A DNA stretch of 49,936 bases from an uncultured Bacteroidota bacterium (GCA_902560065.1 CACEKG010000006.1:1-49936), one strand, 5' to 3'. Counted from the first letter of the stretch, positions 1 to 9,663 are shown. Notes: generated by a model not told the origin, from the sequence alone. Translations and numbers: made by a program.

Positions 1-39
1 TTTGTTTAATTAATACTCGTATATTGATTTAATAATCAT

Positions 40-1317
40 ATGAATTTAAATAAGAATGATAATTTAGGGTTTTGGTCAAGTGCTTCATTAGTAGTTGGAA
101 ATATGATAGGATCAGGAATATTTCTTCTTCCTGCAAGTTTGGCATTATACGGACTAGTAAGTATTCTTGGTTGGTTATTTGCTTCAATTGGAGCAATATT
201 ACTAGCTATTGTTTTTGGAGAACTCTCCAAAATATATAATAAGGAACCAGGAGGTCCTTATAAATTCACAAGAAATGTTTTTGGTGAATTCCCTGCATTT
301 CTTGTTGCTTGGGGTTATTGGATTTCTATTTGGTCCACAAATACAGCTATTGTAGTTGCTTTTTTAGGATATTTAAGTGTTTTTATACCTTCTCTGAACA
401 CATCTCCTTTATATTCCATAATAATTGGATTATTTACTATATGGACGTTAACTTGGATAAATTCAAAAGAGATAAAAACTATTGGGTTTGTTCAAAAAAT
501 AACAGTAGTATTGAAAGTAATTCCTATAATATTAGTAGGAATTATAGGTATATTCTTCATTGATTTAAATAACTTTTACTCACTAGAAATAGGCAATGAA
601 TTTAATTTTAATTCAATAACAGTTACTACTACCCTTACCTTTTTCGCTTTTTTAGGAATGGAAAGTGCTACAATTCCAAGTGATAAAATAAATAGCCCTA
701 ATAGTATAATTAAAAAAGCAACATTATATGGAACAATTTTTACTATAATAATTTATATACTAAGTAGTATTTCTATTATGGGAATAATCCCGCCCACTAC
801 TCTAGCCCAATCAAGTGCTCCATTTGCAGATGCTGCTGAGGTTATAGCAGGAGATTATTCGAGAAAAGTTATTGCTTTAGGGGCTATAATTGCTACTATA
901 GGTGCATTAAATGGTTGGACATTAATACAAGGTCAAATTCCTATGGCAGCATCTAAGGACAAATTATTCCCAAGGTTTTTTTCAAAAACTAATAATAATA
1001 CATCTCCTGTTTTTGGAATTATATTATCTAGTTTACTAATATCCATTCTTTTGTTATTCAGTTATTCGAAGACTTTAGTAGAAGCATTTACTTTTATGAT
1101 TAAACTATCTACTTTATCGGTTATAACTCCTTATTTGTTCTCAACAGCAAGTTTAGCAGTATTATCAAAAAGAAAATTTAATCGACTATTTATTTCTTTT
1201 TTAGCATTTATTTTTTCAATTTGGATAATAATTGGTTGTGGAATAGAAACTATTAAATTAGGAATGATAATGTTAATTGCAGGAATTCCCTTTTATTTTT
1301 TGTTTAAAAGAAAATAA
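40..1317 (+). CDS. APC-superfamily amino-acid permease
   Basis: A 425-residue, almost entirely hydrophobic protein that should form about 12 membrane helices in the inner membrane. The first helix carries the family signature GNMIGSGIF (residues 20-28), the unwound substrate-binding segment of APC transporters. Family knowledge says such proteins import or exchange amino acids or polyamines by proton or solute antiport; the arginine/agmatine-type exchangers are the closest style I recognise, but the substrate cannot be read from the sequence. The ATG at 40 fits the length of the family. The following Rieske oxygenase gene begins 4 bases after the stop, so the two are probably cotranscribed and the permease may supply or export a small amine related to that enzyme (inference). 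Confidence 0.88.
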   Translation: MNLNKNDNLGFWSSASLVVGNMIGSGIFLLPASLALYGLVSILGWLFASIGAILLAIVFGELSKIYNKEPGGPYKFTRNVFGEFPAFLVAWGYWISIWSTNTAIVVAFLGYLSVFIPSLNTSPLYSIIIGLFTIWTLTWINSKEIKTIGFVQKITVVLKVIPIILVGIIGIFFIDLNNFYSLEIGNEFNFNSITVTTTLTFFAFLGMESATIPSDKINSPNSIIKKATLYGTIFTIIIYILSSISIMGIIPPTTLAQSSAPFADAAEVIAGDYSRKVIALGAIIATIGALNGWTLIQGQIPMAASKDKLFPRFFSKTNNNTSPVFGIILSSLLISILLLFSYSKTLVEAFTFMIKLSTLSVITPYLFSTASLAVLSKRKFNRLFISFLAFIFSIWIIIGCGIETIKLGMIMLIAGIPFYFLFKRK

Positions 1318-1321
1318 AGAA

Positions 1322-2410
1322 ATGGAAAAATACTATGTAAACCCTAATATTGAAGAAGCTAAAACTTTACCTTCATCATTTTACAAATCCTCTGAAACTT
1401 TTTCAAATGTTAAGGATAATATATTTTTAAAATGCTGGCATTTTATTGGTGATGAAAATAGTTTAATTCCACTTTCAAAAAGCGCATACCCATTTATTTT
1501 ATTAGATAATTTTCTAAATGAGCCATTAGTTTTAGTTAGAAATGAAAAAGATGAAATTAAATGTTTTTCTAATGTTTGTACACATGGGGGGAATATTGTT
1601 ATTAATGATCCAGGAAAATATAGAAATTTAGTATGTGGATACCATGGAAGAAAGTTTGATTTAAATGGAAAATTCATGTCCATGCCTGAATTTCAAGATG
1701 TAAAAGACTTCCCTACTGAATGTGATCATTTACACGAATTTAGAATTGAAAATCTAGGGCCGTTTTTATTTGCAGGAATTAACCCAAAATTTGAGATTAG
1801 TGATACAATTAAAATTATTAATGAAAGGATTAGTTTTCTTCCAATTAATCAATTTAAACTAGACAAAAATAAGAGCAAAGATTATTTAGTAAATTCTAAT
1901 TGGGCTCTTTATTGTGATAATTATTTAGAAGGGTTTCATATTCCTTTTGTTCATGATGATCTTAATGATGTTCTAGATTATGGTAATTATGAAACAATTG
2001 TATATAATAAAATGAACCTTCAAATAGGTTTTGCGGACTCAAGTGAAGAAGTTTTTGACTTACCAGAGGGTCATCCTGATCATGGAAAAAATGTTGCAGC
2101 ATACTACTATTGGATTTTTCCAAATTTCATGTTTAACTTTTACCCATGGGGTTTATCAGTAAACATTGTTAAACCAATATCAATTAACCAAACAAAAGTA
2201 TCTTTTAGATCTTACATTTATGATGAATCCAAATTAAATAAAGGAGCTGGAGCTATTTTAGATAAAGTAGAAAGAGAGGATGAAATTGTTGTTGAGGGTG
2301 TCCAGAAAGGAATTAGTTCCTCTTTTTATAAAGCAGGGCGCTTCTCTCCTACTAGAGAAAAAGGTGTACATCATTTTCATAGGCTTTTAGCTGAATTTCT
2401 AAACTCATGA
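1322..2410 (+). CDS. Rieske non-heme iron oxygenase, alpha subunit
   Basis: A 362-residue Rieske oxygenase. The [2Fe-2S] cluster ligands are visible as CTH (C86, H88) and CGYH (C105, H108). The mononuclear iron site follows as D199-N-x2-E-x2-H206-x4-H211, with the third ligand expected at D320 in the motif EDEIVVEGVQKG. The open frame could begin at 1277 inside the permease gene, but ATG 1322 gives the usual family N-terminus and avoids the overlap. The architecture resembles single-gene aromatic-ring or quaternary-amine monooxygenases such as choline monooxygenase. No reductase or beta subunit lies nearby, so electrons must come from elsewhere, possibly the ferredoxin encoded at 35273-34926 (speculative). 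Tight coupling to an APC permease suggests an amine or amino-acid derivative as substrate (inference). Confidence 0.88.
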   Translation: MEKYYVNPNIEEAKTLPSSFYKSSETFSNVKDNIFLKCWHFIGDENSLIPLSKSAYPFILLDNFLNEPLVLVRNEKDEIKCFSNVCTHGGNIVINDPGKYRNLVCGYHGRKFDLNGKFMSMPEFQDVKDFPTECDHLHEFRIENLGPFLFAGINPKFEISDTIKIINERISFLPINQFKLDKNKSKDYLVNSNWALYCDNYLEGFHIPFVHDDLNDVLDYGNYETIVYNKMNLQIGFADSSEEVFDLPEGHPDHGKNVAAYYYWIFPNFMFNFYPWGLSVNIVKPISINQTKVSFRSYIYDESKLNKGAGAILDKVEREDEIVVEGVQKGISSSFYKAGRFSPTREKGVHHFHRLLAEFLNS

Positions 2411-2432
2411 TTATATTTATTAATTCCTGTTT

Positions 2433-3839
2433 TTATTTTAAATATTTCTTTGGAATTAATTCTATTTCTGGAAACTCACCCAAATCATTAGTTTCAATCA
2501 CCCAGTTATCTAAATCTTTTCTTAGTTTAACTAAAATATCAGAATTATAATTAATAATGTTATTTATTTCATGTGGATCTGAATTTAAATCATATAGTTC
2601 TTCTGCTGGTTTTGGATTTTTCAACCATAGCGATTGAGTTTCATTTAATTCCCCATCATTATATAATTCTAGAAGTTCTTTCATCATAGGAATTTGCATC
2701 CGATATGAATTGTTTAATGCATGAGGTTTATTAATGTTATAATTTCGTACATATTTATAATTTCCATCAGAAACAGCCCTTAACCTATCTATGACTTCGT
2801 CAAAACGATCAGTTGCAAAAAAAAGTAATTGATTTTCTTCTGCTTTTTGATCCCCTAGAAATGCTTTTCCTTGTATATATGAAGGAATTTTAATCCCTGC
2901 TATCGACAAAATAGTTGGTGCCAAATCGATAAAACTTAACAATTGATCAGGTTTAGCACTAATAGAAACTCCTTTTGGAGGTTTAATTATAAATGGAACT
3001 TTTGTTCCAGAACTATAAATTGCTCTTTTATGTCTTGGAAATGGACCTCCATGATCTGAATAGAAAAATATATATGTATTATCATATTGACCTGAGTCTT
3101 TAAGTTGTTTTATAATTTTGGCAGTTTTTTTATCAGCCCTAATTAAATTACTAAAATTTACAGCAAAATCATGTCTGACAATATCAGTATCAGGAAAATA
3201 TGGAGGTATTGTGATTTTTGATTTATCAACAAGAATTTCATTATTAGTTTGTCTCCATAGACCTGATTCATGCATATGATGATCATTAAAAACAGCAAAA
3301 AAAGGAGACTCATTAGGATTATTTATCCAATGTGCATTTTGGCTTGATTCATCCCAAGCATTAGTAGAAATTTTAAAATTATAATCTTCTTTAGCATTAT
3401 TTGTACAGTAATACCCAGCATTTCTAAGATACTCGGTAAATGGTTTAATATAATTAGGAAAATTAGGAGAATAACTTGGAATGCCAATTGAAGCCTCATT
3501 CTCTGGTTTATATGCATTATATGTCCTCATATTATGAGTTCCAAGAGTTGTTGGGTACATACCCGTTATAATTGCACTTCTGGCTGGTGCACAAACTGGA
3601 GCAGGTGTATGCATATTAGTAAAAACAACTCCATCTTCAGCAAGTGATTGAATAGCTGGAAGTTTTATTGGAACATTAGCGTATTGAGGGAAAAATTCAG
3701 GAGATTGATCTTCATAAACAATCCATACTATATTATATTTAAAAGATGATGATTTATTCTTTGAATATTCGCATGAATATGTAATAAAAACAAAAGTAAA
3801 AGGAAGGAGGTAGTGTTTTAAAAAATAACATAACTTCAT
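2433..3839 (-). CDS. Type I sulfatase, probable exported lipoprotein
   Basis: A 468-residue member of the S1 (alkaline-phosphatase-fold) sulfatases. The formylglycine-forming motif CxPxR is present as CAPAR with C83 as the residue to be oxidised; SDHGG further on supplies metal ligands and is followed by a conserved lysine region (PRHKRA). The N-terminus has a hydrophobic segment ending in YSC (C23), a weak lipobox that suggests attachment to a membrane outside the cytoplasm. The sequence style matches Bacteroidota sulfatases of the N-sulfoglucosamine sulfohydrolase type, so a sulfated polysaccharide fragment is the likely substrate. No formylglycine-generating enzyme, SusC/SusD pair or glycoside hydrolase is in the window, so it is isolated from any polysaccharide-utilisation locus. 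It converges with the Rieske gene. Confidence 0.88.
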   Translation of the reverse strand: MKLCYFLKHYLLPFTFVFITYSCEYSKNKSSSFKYNIVWIVYEDQSPEFFPQYANVPIKLPAIQSLAEDGVVFTNMHTPAPVCAPARSAIITGMYPTTLGTHNMRTYNAYKPENEASIGIPSYSPNFPNYIKPFTEYLRNAGYYCTNNAKEDYNFKISTNAWDESSQNAHWINNPNESPFFAVFNDHHMHESGLWRQTNNEILVDKSKITIPPYFPDTDIVRHDFAVNFSNLIRADKKTAKIIKQLKDSGQYDNTYIFFYSDHGGPFPRHKRAIYSSGTKVPFIIKPPKGVSISAKPDQLLSFIDLAPTILSIAGIKIPSYIQGKAFLGDQKAEENQLLFFATDRFDEVIDRLRAVSDGNYKYVRNYNINKPHALNNSYRMQIPMMKELLELYNDGELNETQSLWLKNPKPAEELYDLNSDPHEINNIINYNSDILVKLRKDLDNWVIETNDLGEFPEIELIPKKYLK

Positions 3840-3943
3840 GCAAAATGATTTTCTTAAAATTATAAAATATTCTACTTAAACCCATTTTAATTTATCAAAT
3901 GCATAATTTAAACGATTAAGTAATTGTAATTAAATTATAAAAA

Positions 3944-4912
3944 CTAACTCAATATCATTTTTTTAGCAATGTTTAAGAGTTTTTCTTTAGCATTTAAGGA
4001 CATATCTAAAGGTAGTTGAGCTAAGCCTATAATTCTTCTAATAATTTCAATTCCTGAAACTTTATAAAATATTGATTTGTCTATGTTTTCAGAATAAGCC
4101 TTTATTATTTTATTTAAATAATCTTCACTTTCTGTAATCATAGTTAAATGAGCAGCCATAACCCCCAAATCAAACTCTTTAAAACCTAAATGACTAAATT
4201 CAGGATCTATTACATATAAACTATCATCTTTTTCCATCCAACTGCCAGGATAATAATCCCCATGCAATAAAGTATTTCCAACTTTTAAATACATGTCTCC
4301 TATTCGTTTAACAACATCATTTATATTAGAATCATTGGTTATATAAGTTGAAAGTTTTTTTAAACCGCTTTGAATATCATCTAACTGAAAATCATTTTTT
4401 TGAAAAGGAAGAACAAATATATGTTCATGATTTAATTCTTTTAAAGAAGAATTTGAGGGAAATGAATTTACTTTTGTTTTATGGATAGATTCTAGAATAT
4501 ATATCAAGGAATTAAAATGATCTAAATTTATATTTTTGCTTGAATACAAATAGCTCATATCTCTGCATTGCCCAAGATCTTCTATTAATAGAATTAAATC
4601 TTTTTTTATAAAATCAATTTTTTTTGGGAAAAATTTTTGTATTTCTGATTTTATAATGAGTTCGTAAAATTGATCTTCTACTATTATTCTTTTTTCAGAA
4701 TTTTTAATATTAGGATATTTATTTACATAGGGTCTGGATTGTTTAAGTATAAATGATTTTTTATTAGTTTCAACTCTTAGAACAACATTCATATTCCCCT
4801 CGCCAGGGACATCGATGTTATGAATTTGTTCATCAAAACTGAAAATGTTTAATTCTTTTTTTAAATATTTTTCAATCTCAGATAAAGAAGATCTTTTGGA
4901 TATTTCTTTCAT
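3944..4912 (-). CDS. 5-methylthioribose-kinase-like sugar kinase
   Basis: A 322-residue protein of the aminoglycoside-phosphotransferase/choline-kinase fold. The nucleotide-binding region reads PGEGNMNVVLRV then FILKQSRPY (K57), the catalytic loop is HGDYYPGS (217-224) and the metal motif is DPEF (236-239). A Ser in place of the usual Asn at the end of the catalytic loop, DPE instead of DxD, and the early GxGNxN are features of methylthioribose kinase (MtnK), which phosphorylates the 1-OH of a ribose derivative. It starts 7 bases after the nucleoside hydrolase gene and is the last gene of the run that begins with hisG. A plausible job is phosphorylation of a pentose freed by that hydrolase (inference). 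Substrate could be methylthioribose, ribose or another small alcohol. Confidence 0.7.
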   Translation of the reverse strand: MKEISKRSSLSEIEKYLKKELNIFSFDEQIHNIDVPGEGNMNVVLRVETNKKSFILKQSRPYVNKYPNIKNSEKRIIVEDQFYELIIKSEIQKFFPKKIDFIKKDLILLIEDLGQCRDMSYLYSSKNINLDHFNSLIYILESIHKTKVNSFPSNSSLKELNHEHIFVLPFQKNDFQLDDIQSGLKKLSTYITNDSNINDVVKRIGDMYLKVGNTLLHGDYYPGSWMEKDDSLYVIDPEFSHLGFKEFDLGVMAAHLTMITESEDYLNKIIKAYSENIDKSIFYKVSGIEIIRRIIGLAQLPLDMSLNAKEKLLNIAKKMILS

Positions 4913-4919
4913 TTTATAA

Positions 4920-5840
4920 TTAATTATAACGCTTTATATTACTCCAAAACTTTTTTTTCATCTCAATTACATTGATTAAAGTATAAATTTTTATTTCACG
5001 TTTAACGTTTTCATCTGGTGTAAAAAAAGTCTCTGATATTGCTAATTTAGGATTAGCAATAGCCTCAATTAAAGCTAAGTCCCACATAATCCATTTCTTT
5101 TTATCTGGATCTTCTTTTGTCCACCATCTATTAAAAGATTTCCATCGATTTATTAATAAGCTTCCAAGAGTACTATTATTTGAAAAATTTAATTCTACTT
5201 CATCTTTTAAAAAAATAAGTTTTTGAGAAGTTGTTGCAGACATTAAATTAAAATCTAATCCTTTACTATTTAATAAAATTTCTAATGCAATAGGATCATT
5301 GCCTGTATTAAACTCCTTTTTATTATAAAAGTTTGTCTTTGGATTATGCCATATTCCTAAATAATAAACTCTTATTTTTGGAACAATTGAGGGGTCTTTA
5401 ATAATTGCAGATGCAACATTTGTACAGGGGCCTAGGACAGCTATATTAAGCTTCTCCCCTTTTTTCATTTCATGTGCTTTTCTTACTATTAATTCAGAAG
5501 CTTCTGAGATTTGAGGGGATTCGTAATTGACAAGTTTTTTATTTGCCCCCAGTGGTAGAATAATTTCTTTTCTGTTTAATATTCTTAAAATTTTCTCATT
5601 TAATAATTGACTTTCCTTTACAGAATTTGAAGTAGCCAAGGGTGAATTATTAAATTGTGCAGAATTTATTGCTAAAATATTAAACTTAGGTTCAGAAACT
5701 GCTCTTGCAATAGCAAATAAATCATCTAATTCATTTGCTGTGTCAGCATCTATGATTAATGGGATTTTTTCTTGATTTATCTGATTTAAACCAATTATAG
5801 ATATAAATACATAAAAATTATAGATTAAAACCTTAAACAT
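4920..5840 (-). CDS. Nucleoside hydrolase family protein
   Basis: A 306-residue protein of the inosine/uridine-preferring nucleoside hydrolase family, which cleaves the N-glycosidic bond of nucleosides. The calcium-binding N-terminal motif is DADTANELDD (31-40), followed by LGPCTNVA and the ribose-binding EFNTGNDPIA (166-175). The late calcium Asp is D244, but the catalytic His that usually precedes it is a Trp (W243), so substrate range may differ from classical enzymes. Residues 1-20 are hydrophobic after one lysine and could be a signal peptide or anchor, which would place the enzyme in the periplasm. It lies 18 bases after hisIE and 7 bases before a sugar kinase gene, all on one strand, implying cotranscription with the his operon (inference). 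Confidence 0.8.
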   Translation of the reverse strand: MFKVLIYNFYVFISIIGLNQINQEKIPLIIDADTANELDDLFAIARAVSEPKFNILAINSAQFNNSPLATSNSVKESQLLNEKILRILNRKEIILPLGANKKLVNYESPQISEASELIVRKAHEMKKGEKLNIAVLGPCTNVASAIIKDPSIVPKIRVYYLGIWHNPKTNFYNKKEFNTGNDPIALEILLNSKGLDFNLMSATTSQKLIFLKDEVELNFSNNSTLGSLLINRWKSFNRWWTKEDPDKKKWIMWDLALIEAIANPKLAISETFFTPDENVKREIKIYTLINVIEMKKKFWSNIKRYN

Positions 5841-5858
5841 TATACTTTTAAATAATAA

Positions 5859-6455
5859 TTAATTACGTGATTTTAAAACGGAAATAACATCATCAAATTT
5901 TACTCCTTTAGCCTTTAAAAGTATTAATAAGTGAAACAATAAATCAGCACTTTCATTTAAAAATCTTTCTTTTTCATTGTTTTTTACTTCTATTATTGTT
6001 TCAACAGCTTCCTCCCCTACTTTTTGAGCTATTTTATTAATACCTTCCTTAAATAATGAAGAGATATAACTTTTTTTATTGTTAATATCATTATATCTAT
6101 CCTCAATAACTTTCTCAAGGTCAGATAAAAAACCATATGAAATATAATTGTTTTCTTTCCAACAAGTATCAAATCCTTCATGACAAGTTGGTCCATCAGG
6201 TTTAGCCTTAATCAACAATGTATCATTATCGCAATCAATTTTCATAGAAATGAAATTTAAATAATTTCCACTTTCTTCACCTTTAGTCCATAATCTTTTC
6301 TTTGACCTACTATAAAAGGTAACCTTTTTTGTTTTTTTTGTTTTATCTATTGAATCTTTATTCATGTAACCTAACATCAAAACGGATTTTGTTTCATCAT
6401 CTTGAATAATTGCAGGGATTAATTTATTATTTGTTTTAGAAAAATCTATTTTCAT
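5859..6455 (-). CDS. hisIE: Bifunctional phosphoribosyl-AMP cyclohydrolase / phosphoribosyl-ATP pyrophosphatase
   Basis: A 198-residue fusion catalysing steps 2 and 3 of histidine synthesis. Residues 1 to about 105 are the HisI cyclohydrolase with metal and zinc ligands in CDNDTLL (C75) and GPTCHEGFDTCW (C91, C98). Residues from about 108 onward are the all-alpha HisE pyrophosphatase with the motif KVGEEAVETIIE. The length is normal for Bacteroidota HisIE. It is the last classical his gene, 16 bases after hisF, and is followed after 18 bases by a nucleoside hydrolase gene with no room for a terminator. Confidence 0.96.
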   Translation of the reverse strand: MKIDFSKTNNKLIPAIIQDDETKSVLMLGYMNKDSIDKTKKTKKVTFYSRSKKRLWTKGEESGNYLNFISMKIDCDNDTLLIKAKPDGPTCHEGFDTCWKENNYISYGFLSDLEKVIEDRYNDINNKKSYISSLFKEGINKIAQKVGEEAVETIIEVKNNEKERFLNESADLLFHLLILLKAKGVKFDDVISVLKSRN

Positions 6456-6471
6456 TTTTATTGTTTAAAAT

Positions 6472-7227
6472 TTATAACCTAACATTTATTTTTTCAGCTT
6501 TCAACTTCTTTTTTAATTCATTTATTGAAATTTCATTGTAATGAAAAACACTTGCTGCTAATGCTGCATCTGCTTTACCTTGTTTAAAAACATCTATAAA
6601 GTGATATATCTCGCCTGCTCCTCCAGAGGCTATAATTGGGATATTAATTAGTTTAGACAGTCGTAATAGAGCTTTATTTGCATAACCATCTTTTGTGCCA
6701 TCATTATTCATTGAAGTAAACAAAATTTCTCCAGCACCTCTTTTTTCTGCTTCAATTGCCCAATCAAACAAATTTAATTCTGTAATAGTCTTTCCTCCCA
6801 TTAAATGAACTATCCAATTTGAGTTTACTTTTTTTGCGTCTATCGCAATTACTAAACATTGTGATCCATATTTTTCAGAAATCTCATTAATTAAATTAGG
6901 ATTTTTTATAGCAGATGAATTAACGGAAACTTTATCAGCTCCATTTTTTAGAAGTATATCAACATCACTTATACTTGAGATACCACCTCCAACTGTAAAT
7001 GGAATATTAATTTTTGAGGCAATATTATAAACTAATCGTGATAATGTTTTTCTTTTTTGTTCCGTAGCTGTAATATCTAAAAAAACAAGTTCGTCCGCGC
7101 CATCATCAACATGTTTTACAGCAAGCTCAATAGGGTCTCCAGCATCTTTTAGATTTAAAAAATTAACTCCTTTGACAGTCCTTCCATTTTTAATATCTAA
7201 ACAAGGGATAATTCTTTTGGTTAACAT
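6472..7227 (-). CDS. hisF: Imidazole glycerol phosphate synthase, cyclase subunit
   Basis: A 251-residue TIM barrel that joins PRFAR with ammonia delivered by HisH to give imidazole glycerol phosphate and AICAR. The two catalytic aspartates are in [14 protein letters not shown] (D11) and VIAIDAKKV (about D130); the phosphate-binding loops GGGI and ASGGAGE are present. Its start overlaps the hisA stop by 7 bases, which suggests translational coupling within the operon. Length matches the family. Confidence 0.97.
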   Translation of the reverse strand: MLTKRIIPCLDIKNGRTVKGVNFLNLKDAGDPIELAVKHVDDGADELVFLDITATEQKRKTLSRLVYNIASKINIPFTVGGGISSISDVDILLKNGADKVSVNSSAIKNPNLINEISEKYGSQCLVIAIDAKKVNSNWIVHLMGGKTITELNLFDWAIEAEKRGAGEILFTSMNNDGTKDGYANKALLRLSKLINIPIIASGGAGEIYHFIDVFKQGKADAALAASVFHYNEISINELKKKLKAEKINVRL

Positions 7228-7946
7228 CCTAATATATATTTTTCTATTTCTTTTAAATCTATTTCTTTTTCATATATAGCCTTACCTATAATGGCTGCAT
7301 AACAGCCTGTAGACGAAAGTTTTTTAACATCAACCATGTCTTTTATACCTCCGGAAGCAATTAATTTGATTTTATCAAAACCTGAAATAATTTTTTTATA
7401 TAATTCAATAGAAGGACCACTTAGCATTCCATCCTTATCGATATCTGTGCAAATAACTTTATTTAATCCTTTATTTAAATAAAATTTAATAAAATCAATT
7501 AAATTATAATTTGACATATTTATCCAACCATCTTTAGCTATTAAGTTGTTTTTAGTATCAGCTCCTAGAATTATTTTTTCAGACCCATACTTTAAAATCA
7601 TTTTTTCAGCAATCTCAGGATTGTTTACTGCAACGCTTCCAATGGTTACCATGTCAGCACCATATTCAAATGCATTTTTTATATCTTCATCTGATTTAAT
7701 TCCACCACCAAAATCTATAATCAAATTAGTTTTATAAGATATTTCTTCTAAAATTTTATGATTCACTATCCCCTTACCTTTTGCTCCGTCTAAATCAACT
7801 AGGTGAAGATTCTTTATCCCATGTGATTCATAAATTTTAGCAATTTCTAAAGGATTTTCACTATAAATTTTAGAAGTTTTATAATCTCCTTTTGTTAACC
7901 TTACACATTTGCCATTAATTATATCTATAGCTGGTATTATTAACAT
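7221..7946 (-). CDS. hisA: ProFAR isomerase
   Basis: A 241-residue TIM barrel homologous to HisF that converts ProFAR to PRFAR by an Amadori rearrangement. The catalytic acid/base aspartates are in [15 protein letters not shown] (D8) and [11 protein letters not shown], and the second phosphate site is ASGGIKD. It sits between hisH (2-base gap) and hisF (7-base overlap), the usual his operon position. Confidence 0.96.
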   Translation of the reverse strand: MLIIPAIDIINGKCVRLTKGDYKTSKIYSENPLEIAKIYESHGIKNLHLVDLDGAKGKGIVNHKILEEISYKTNLIIDFGGGIKSDEDIKNAFEYGADMVTIGSVAVNNPEIAEKMILKYGSEKIILGADTKNNLIAKDGWINMSNYNLIDFIKFYLNKGLNKVICTDIDKDGMLSGPSIELYKKIISGFDKIKLIASGGIKDMVDVKKLSSTGCYAAIIGKAIYEKEIDLKEIEKYILGC

Positions 7947-7948
7947 AT

Positions 7949-8530
7949 TTATAGTTTTAAAAAATTATTTAATAGTTTATTTCCTGAAAAACTACTTTTT
8001 TCAGGATGAAATTGAACACCATAAAAATTGTTTTTTTTAACTGCAATACTATATTTCAAATCATATTCAGAGATTCCAATAGTTTCTGGAACAATCGGAA
8101 CATAATAACTATGAACTAAATACATATATTCTCCTTCATTTATATTATTAAATAGCTTTGATTCTAAATTCTCTAGAGTGTTCCAACCCATTTGAGGTAC
8201 TTTAACCTTTTCAGAAAATTTTTTAACATAACCCTTAATTATGCCAAGGCCATTAACGTTTCCTTCTTCGGTTTTTTCAAATAACAATTGCATTCCCAAG
8301 CAAATCCCTAAAACAGGTTGTTTAAGTTTAGGTATCAAGTCTACTAAATCATTAACATGTAATTTGTTCATGGCATTTTTTGCTGCACCTTGTCCAGGAA
8401 ATATTACCTTATCTGACTTTGAAATAAGCTCTCTATCTTTTGTTAAAATACTATCTACACCTAATTTATCTAATGCGAACTTTAAACTCTGAACATTACC
8501 CGCATCATAATCAATAATTACTACATTCAT
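7949..8530 (-). CDS. hisH: Imidazole glycerol phosphate synthase, glutaminase subunit
   Basis: A 193-residue class I glutamine amidotransferase that feeds ammonia to HisF. The catalytic triad is visible: C77 in [11 protein letters not shown], and H175 and E177 in VQFHPEKS. It abuts hisB (start at the base before the hisB stop region) and hisA, so it is tightly coupled within the operon. Confidence 0.97.
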   Translation of the reverse strand: MNVVIIDYDAGNVQSLKFALDKLGVDSILTKDRELISKSDKVIFPGQGAAKNAMNKLHVNDLVDLIPKLKQPVLGICLGMQLLFEKTEEGNVNGLGIIKGYVKKFSEKVKVPQMGWNTLENLESKLFNNINEGEYMYLVHSYYVPIVPETIGISEYDLKYSIAVKKNNFYGVQFHPEKSSFSGNKLLNNFLKL

Positions 8531-9661
8531 TTATAACTCGTCTTTAGTTGATGGTAATATCATTTTATCTTTATCTCTTTTTATTGCTGCTTTTATAGAT
8601 TTTGCAAATGCCTTAAAAATTGATTCTATTTTGTGATGTTCATTCAATCCATCTGCCTTTATATTTATATTGGCTTTTGCAGAGTCACTAAATGATTTAA
8701 AAAAATGAAAAAACATCTCAGTTGGCATTTTACCAATCATTTCCCTTTTAAATTCCACATCCCATTCTATCCAGTTTCTTCCACCAAAATCAATACTTAC
8801 TTGAGCTAAACAATCGTCCATTGGAAGGCAAAAGCCATATCTTTCAATACCTATTTTTTTTCCTAAAGCTTCAAAAAAAGCTTTTCCTAAAGTTATTCCA
8901 GTATCCTCGATAGTATGGTGTTCATCTACATTTAAATCTCCCTTTGTGTCTATTATTAAATCAATACCAGAATGTTTAGCTAATTGGTCTAACATATGAT
9001 CAAAAAAACTGATCCCAGTCTTAATATCACTATTTCCTAAACCATCTAAATTTAACTCAACAAAAACATTTGTTTCTCCAGTCACTCTGTGAATATTAGA
9101 AGTTCTGTTTTGTTTTTTTAAAAATGAATAAATTTCTTCCCATGATTTTGTTTTAAGTTTTATAACATTATCAAGATCAACATCTTTAACTTCGCTTTTT
9201 CCTAAATTAGCATCATTATCTATAAAAATTCCTGAACAAGATATATTTTTAGCCAATTCCATATCTGTTAGTCTGTCACCAATTACAAAGGAGTTATTAA
9301 TATCAAAATCTTTATTATTTAAATACTTTTTAATCATTCCAGTTGAAGGCTTTCGATTTACTGAATTATCTTCAGGAAAGCTATTGTCAATACAAATATT
9401 ATCAAAAACAACTCCTTCGTTTTCGAATGATTTAATTATAAAATCATTTACTGGTGTAAAGTTTTTGTAAGGAAAACTATCAGTTCCTAGGCCATCTTGA
9501 TTAGTAACTACAATAAGTTTATAATCTAATTCATTATAAATTTTACTTAAATAATTAAAAACTTTTGGATAAAAAGATAGTTTTTCAAAAGAATCTAATT
9601 GATAATCTTTTGGTTCATTAACTAGCGTTCCATCTCTATCTATGAATAATATCTTTTTCAT
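8531..9661 (-). CDS. hisB: Bifunctional histidinol-phosphatase / imidazoleglycerol-phosphate dehydratase
   Basis: A 376-residue fusion. The N-terminal part (about 1-165) is a HAD phosphatase with nucleophile motif FIDRDGTLVNE (D8, D10) and KPSTGM plus GDRLTD downstream. The C-terminal part (about 178-376) is the manganese-dependent dehydratase with two histidine-rich repeats, DEHHTIEDTG and NEHHKIES, which bind the metals. It carries steps 6 and 8 of histidine synthesis. The fusion is also known from enterobacteria and is common in Bacteroidota. It lies 2 bases after hisC. Confidence 0.97.
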   Translation of the reverse strand: MKKILFIDRDGTLVNEPKDYQLDSFEKLSFYPKVFNYLSKIYNELDYKLIVVTNQDGLGTDSFPYKNFTPVNDFIIKSFENEGVVFDNICIDNSFPEDNSVNRKPSTGMIKKYLNNKDFDINNSFVIGDRLTDMELAKNISCSGIFIDNDANLGKSEVKDVDLDNVIKLKTKSWEEIYSFLKKQNRTSNIHRVTGETNVFVELNLDGLGNSDIKTGISFFDHMLDQLAKHSGIDLIIDTKGDLNVDEHHTIEDTGITLGKAFFEALGKKIGIERYGFCLPMDDCLAQVSIDFGGRNWIEWDVEFKREMIGKMPTEMFFHFFKSFSDSAKANINIKADGLNEHHKIESIFKAFAKSIKAAIKRDKDKMILPSTKDEL

Positions 9662-9663
9662 TG

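Noticed and set aside
3840-3943. Small gene or RNA in the 104-base gap between the kinase and sulfatase.
   Set aside because: Only AT-rich sequence with no hairpin plus T run, no frame of note and no promoter consensus.
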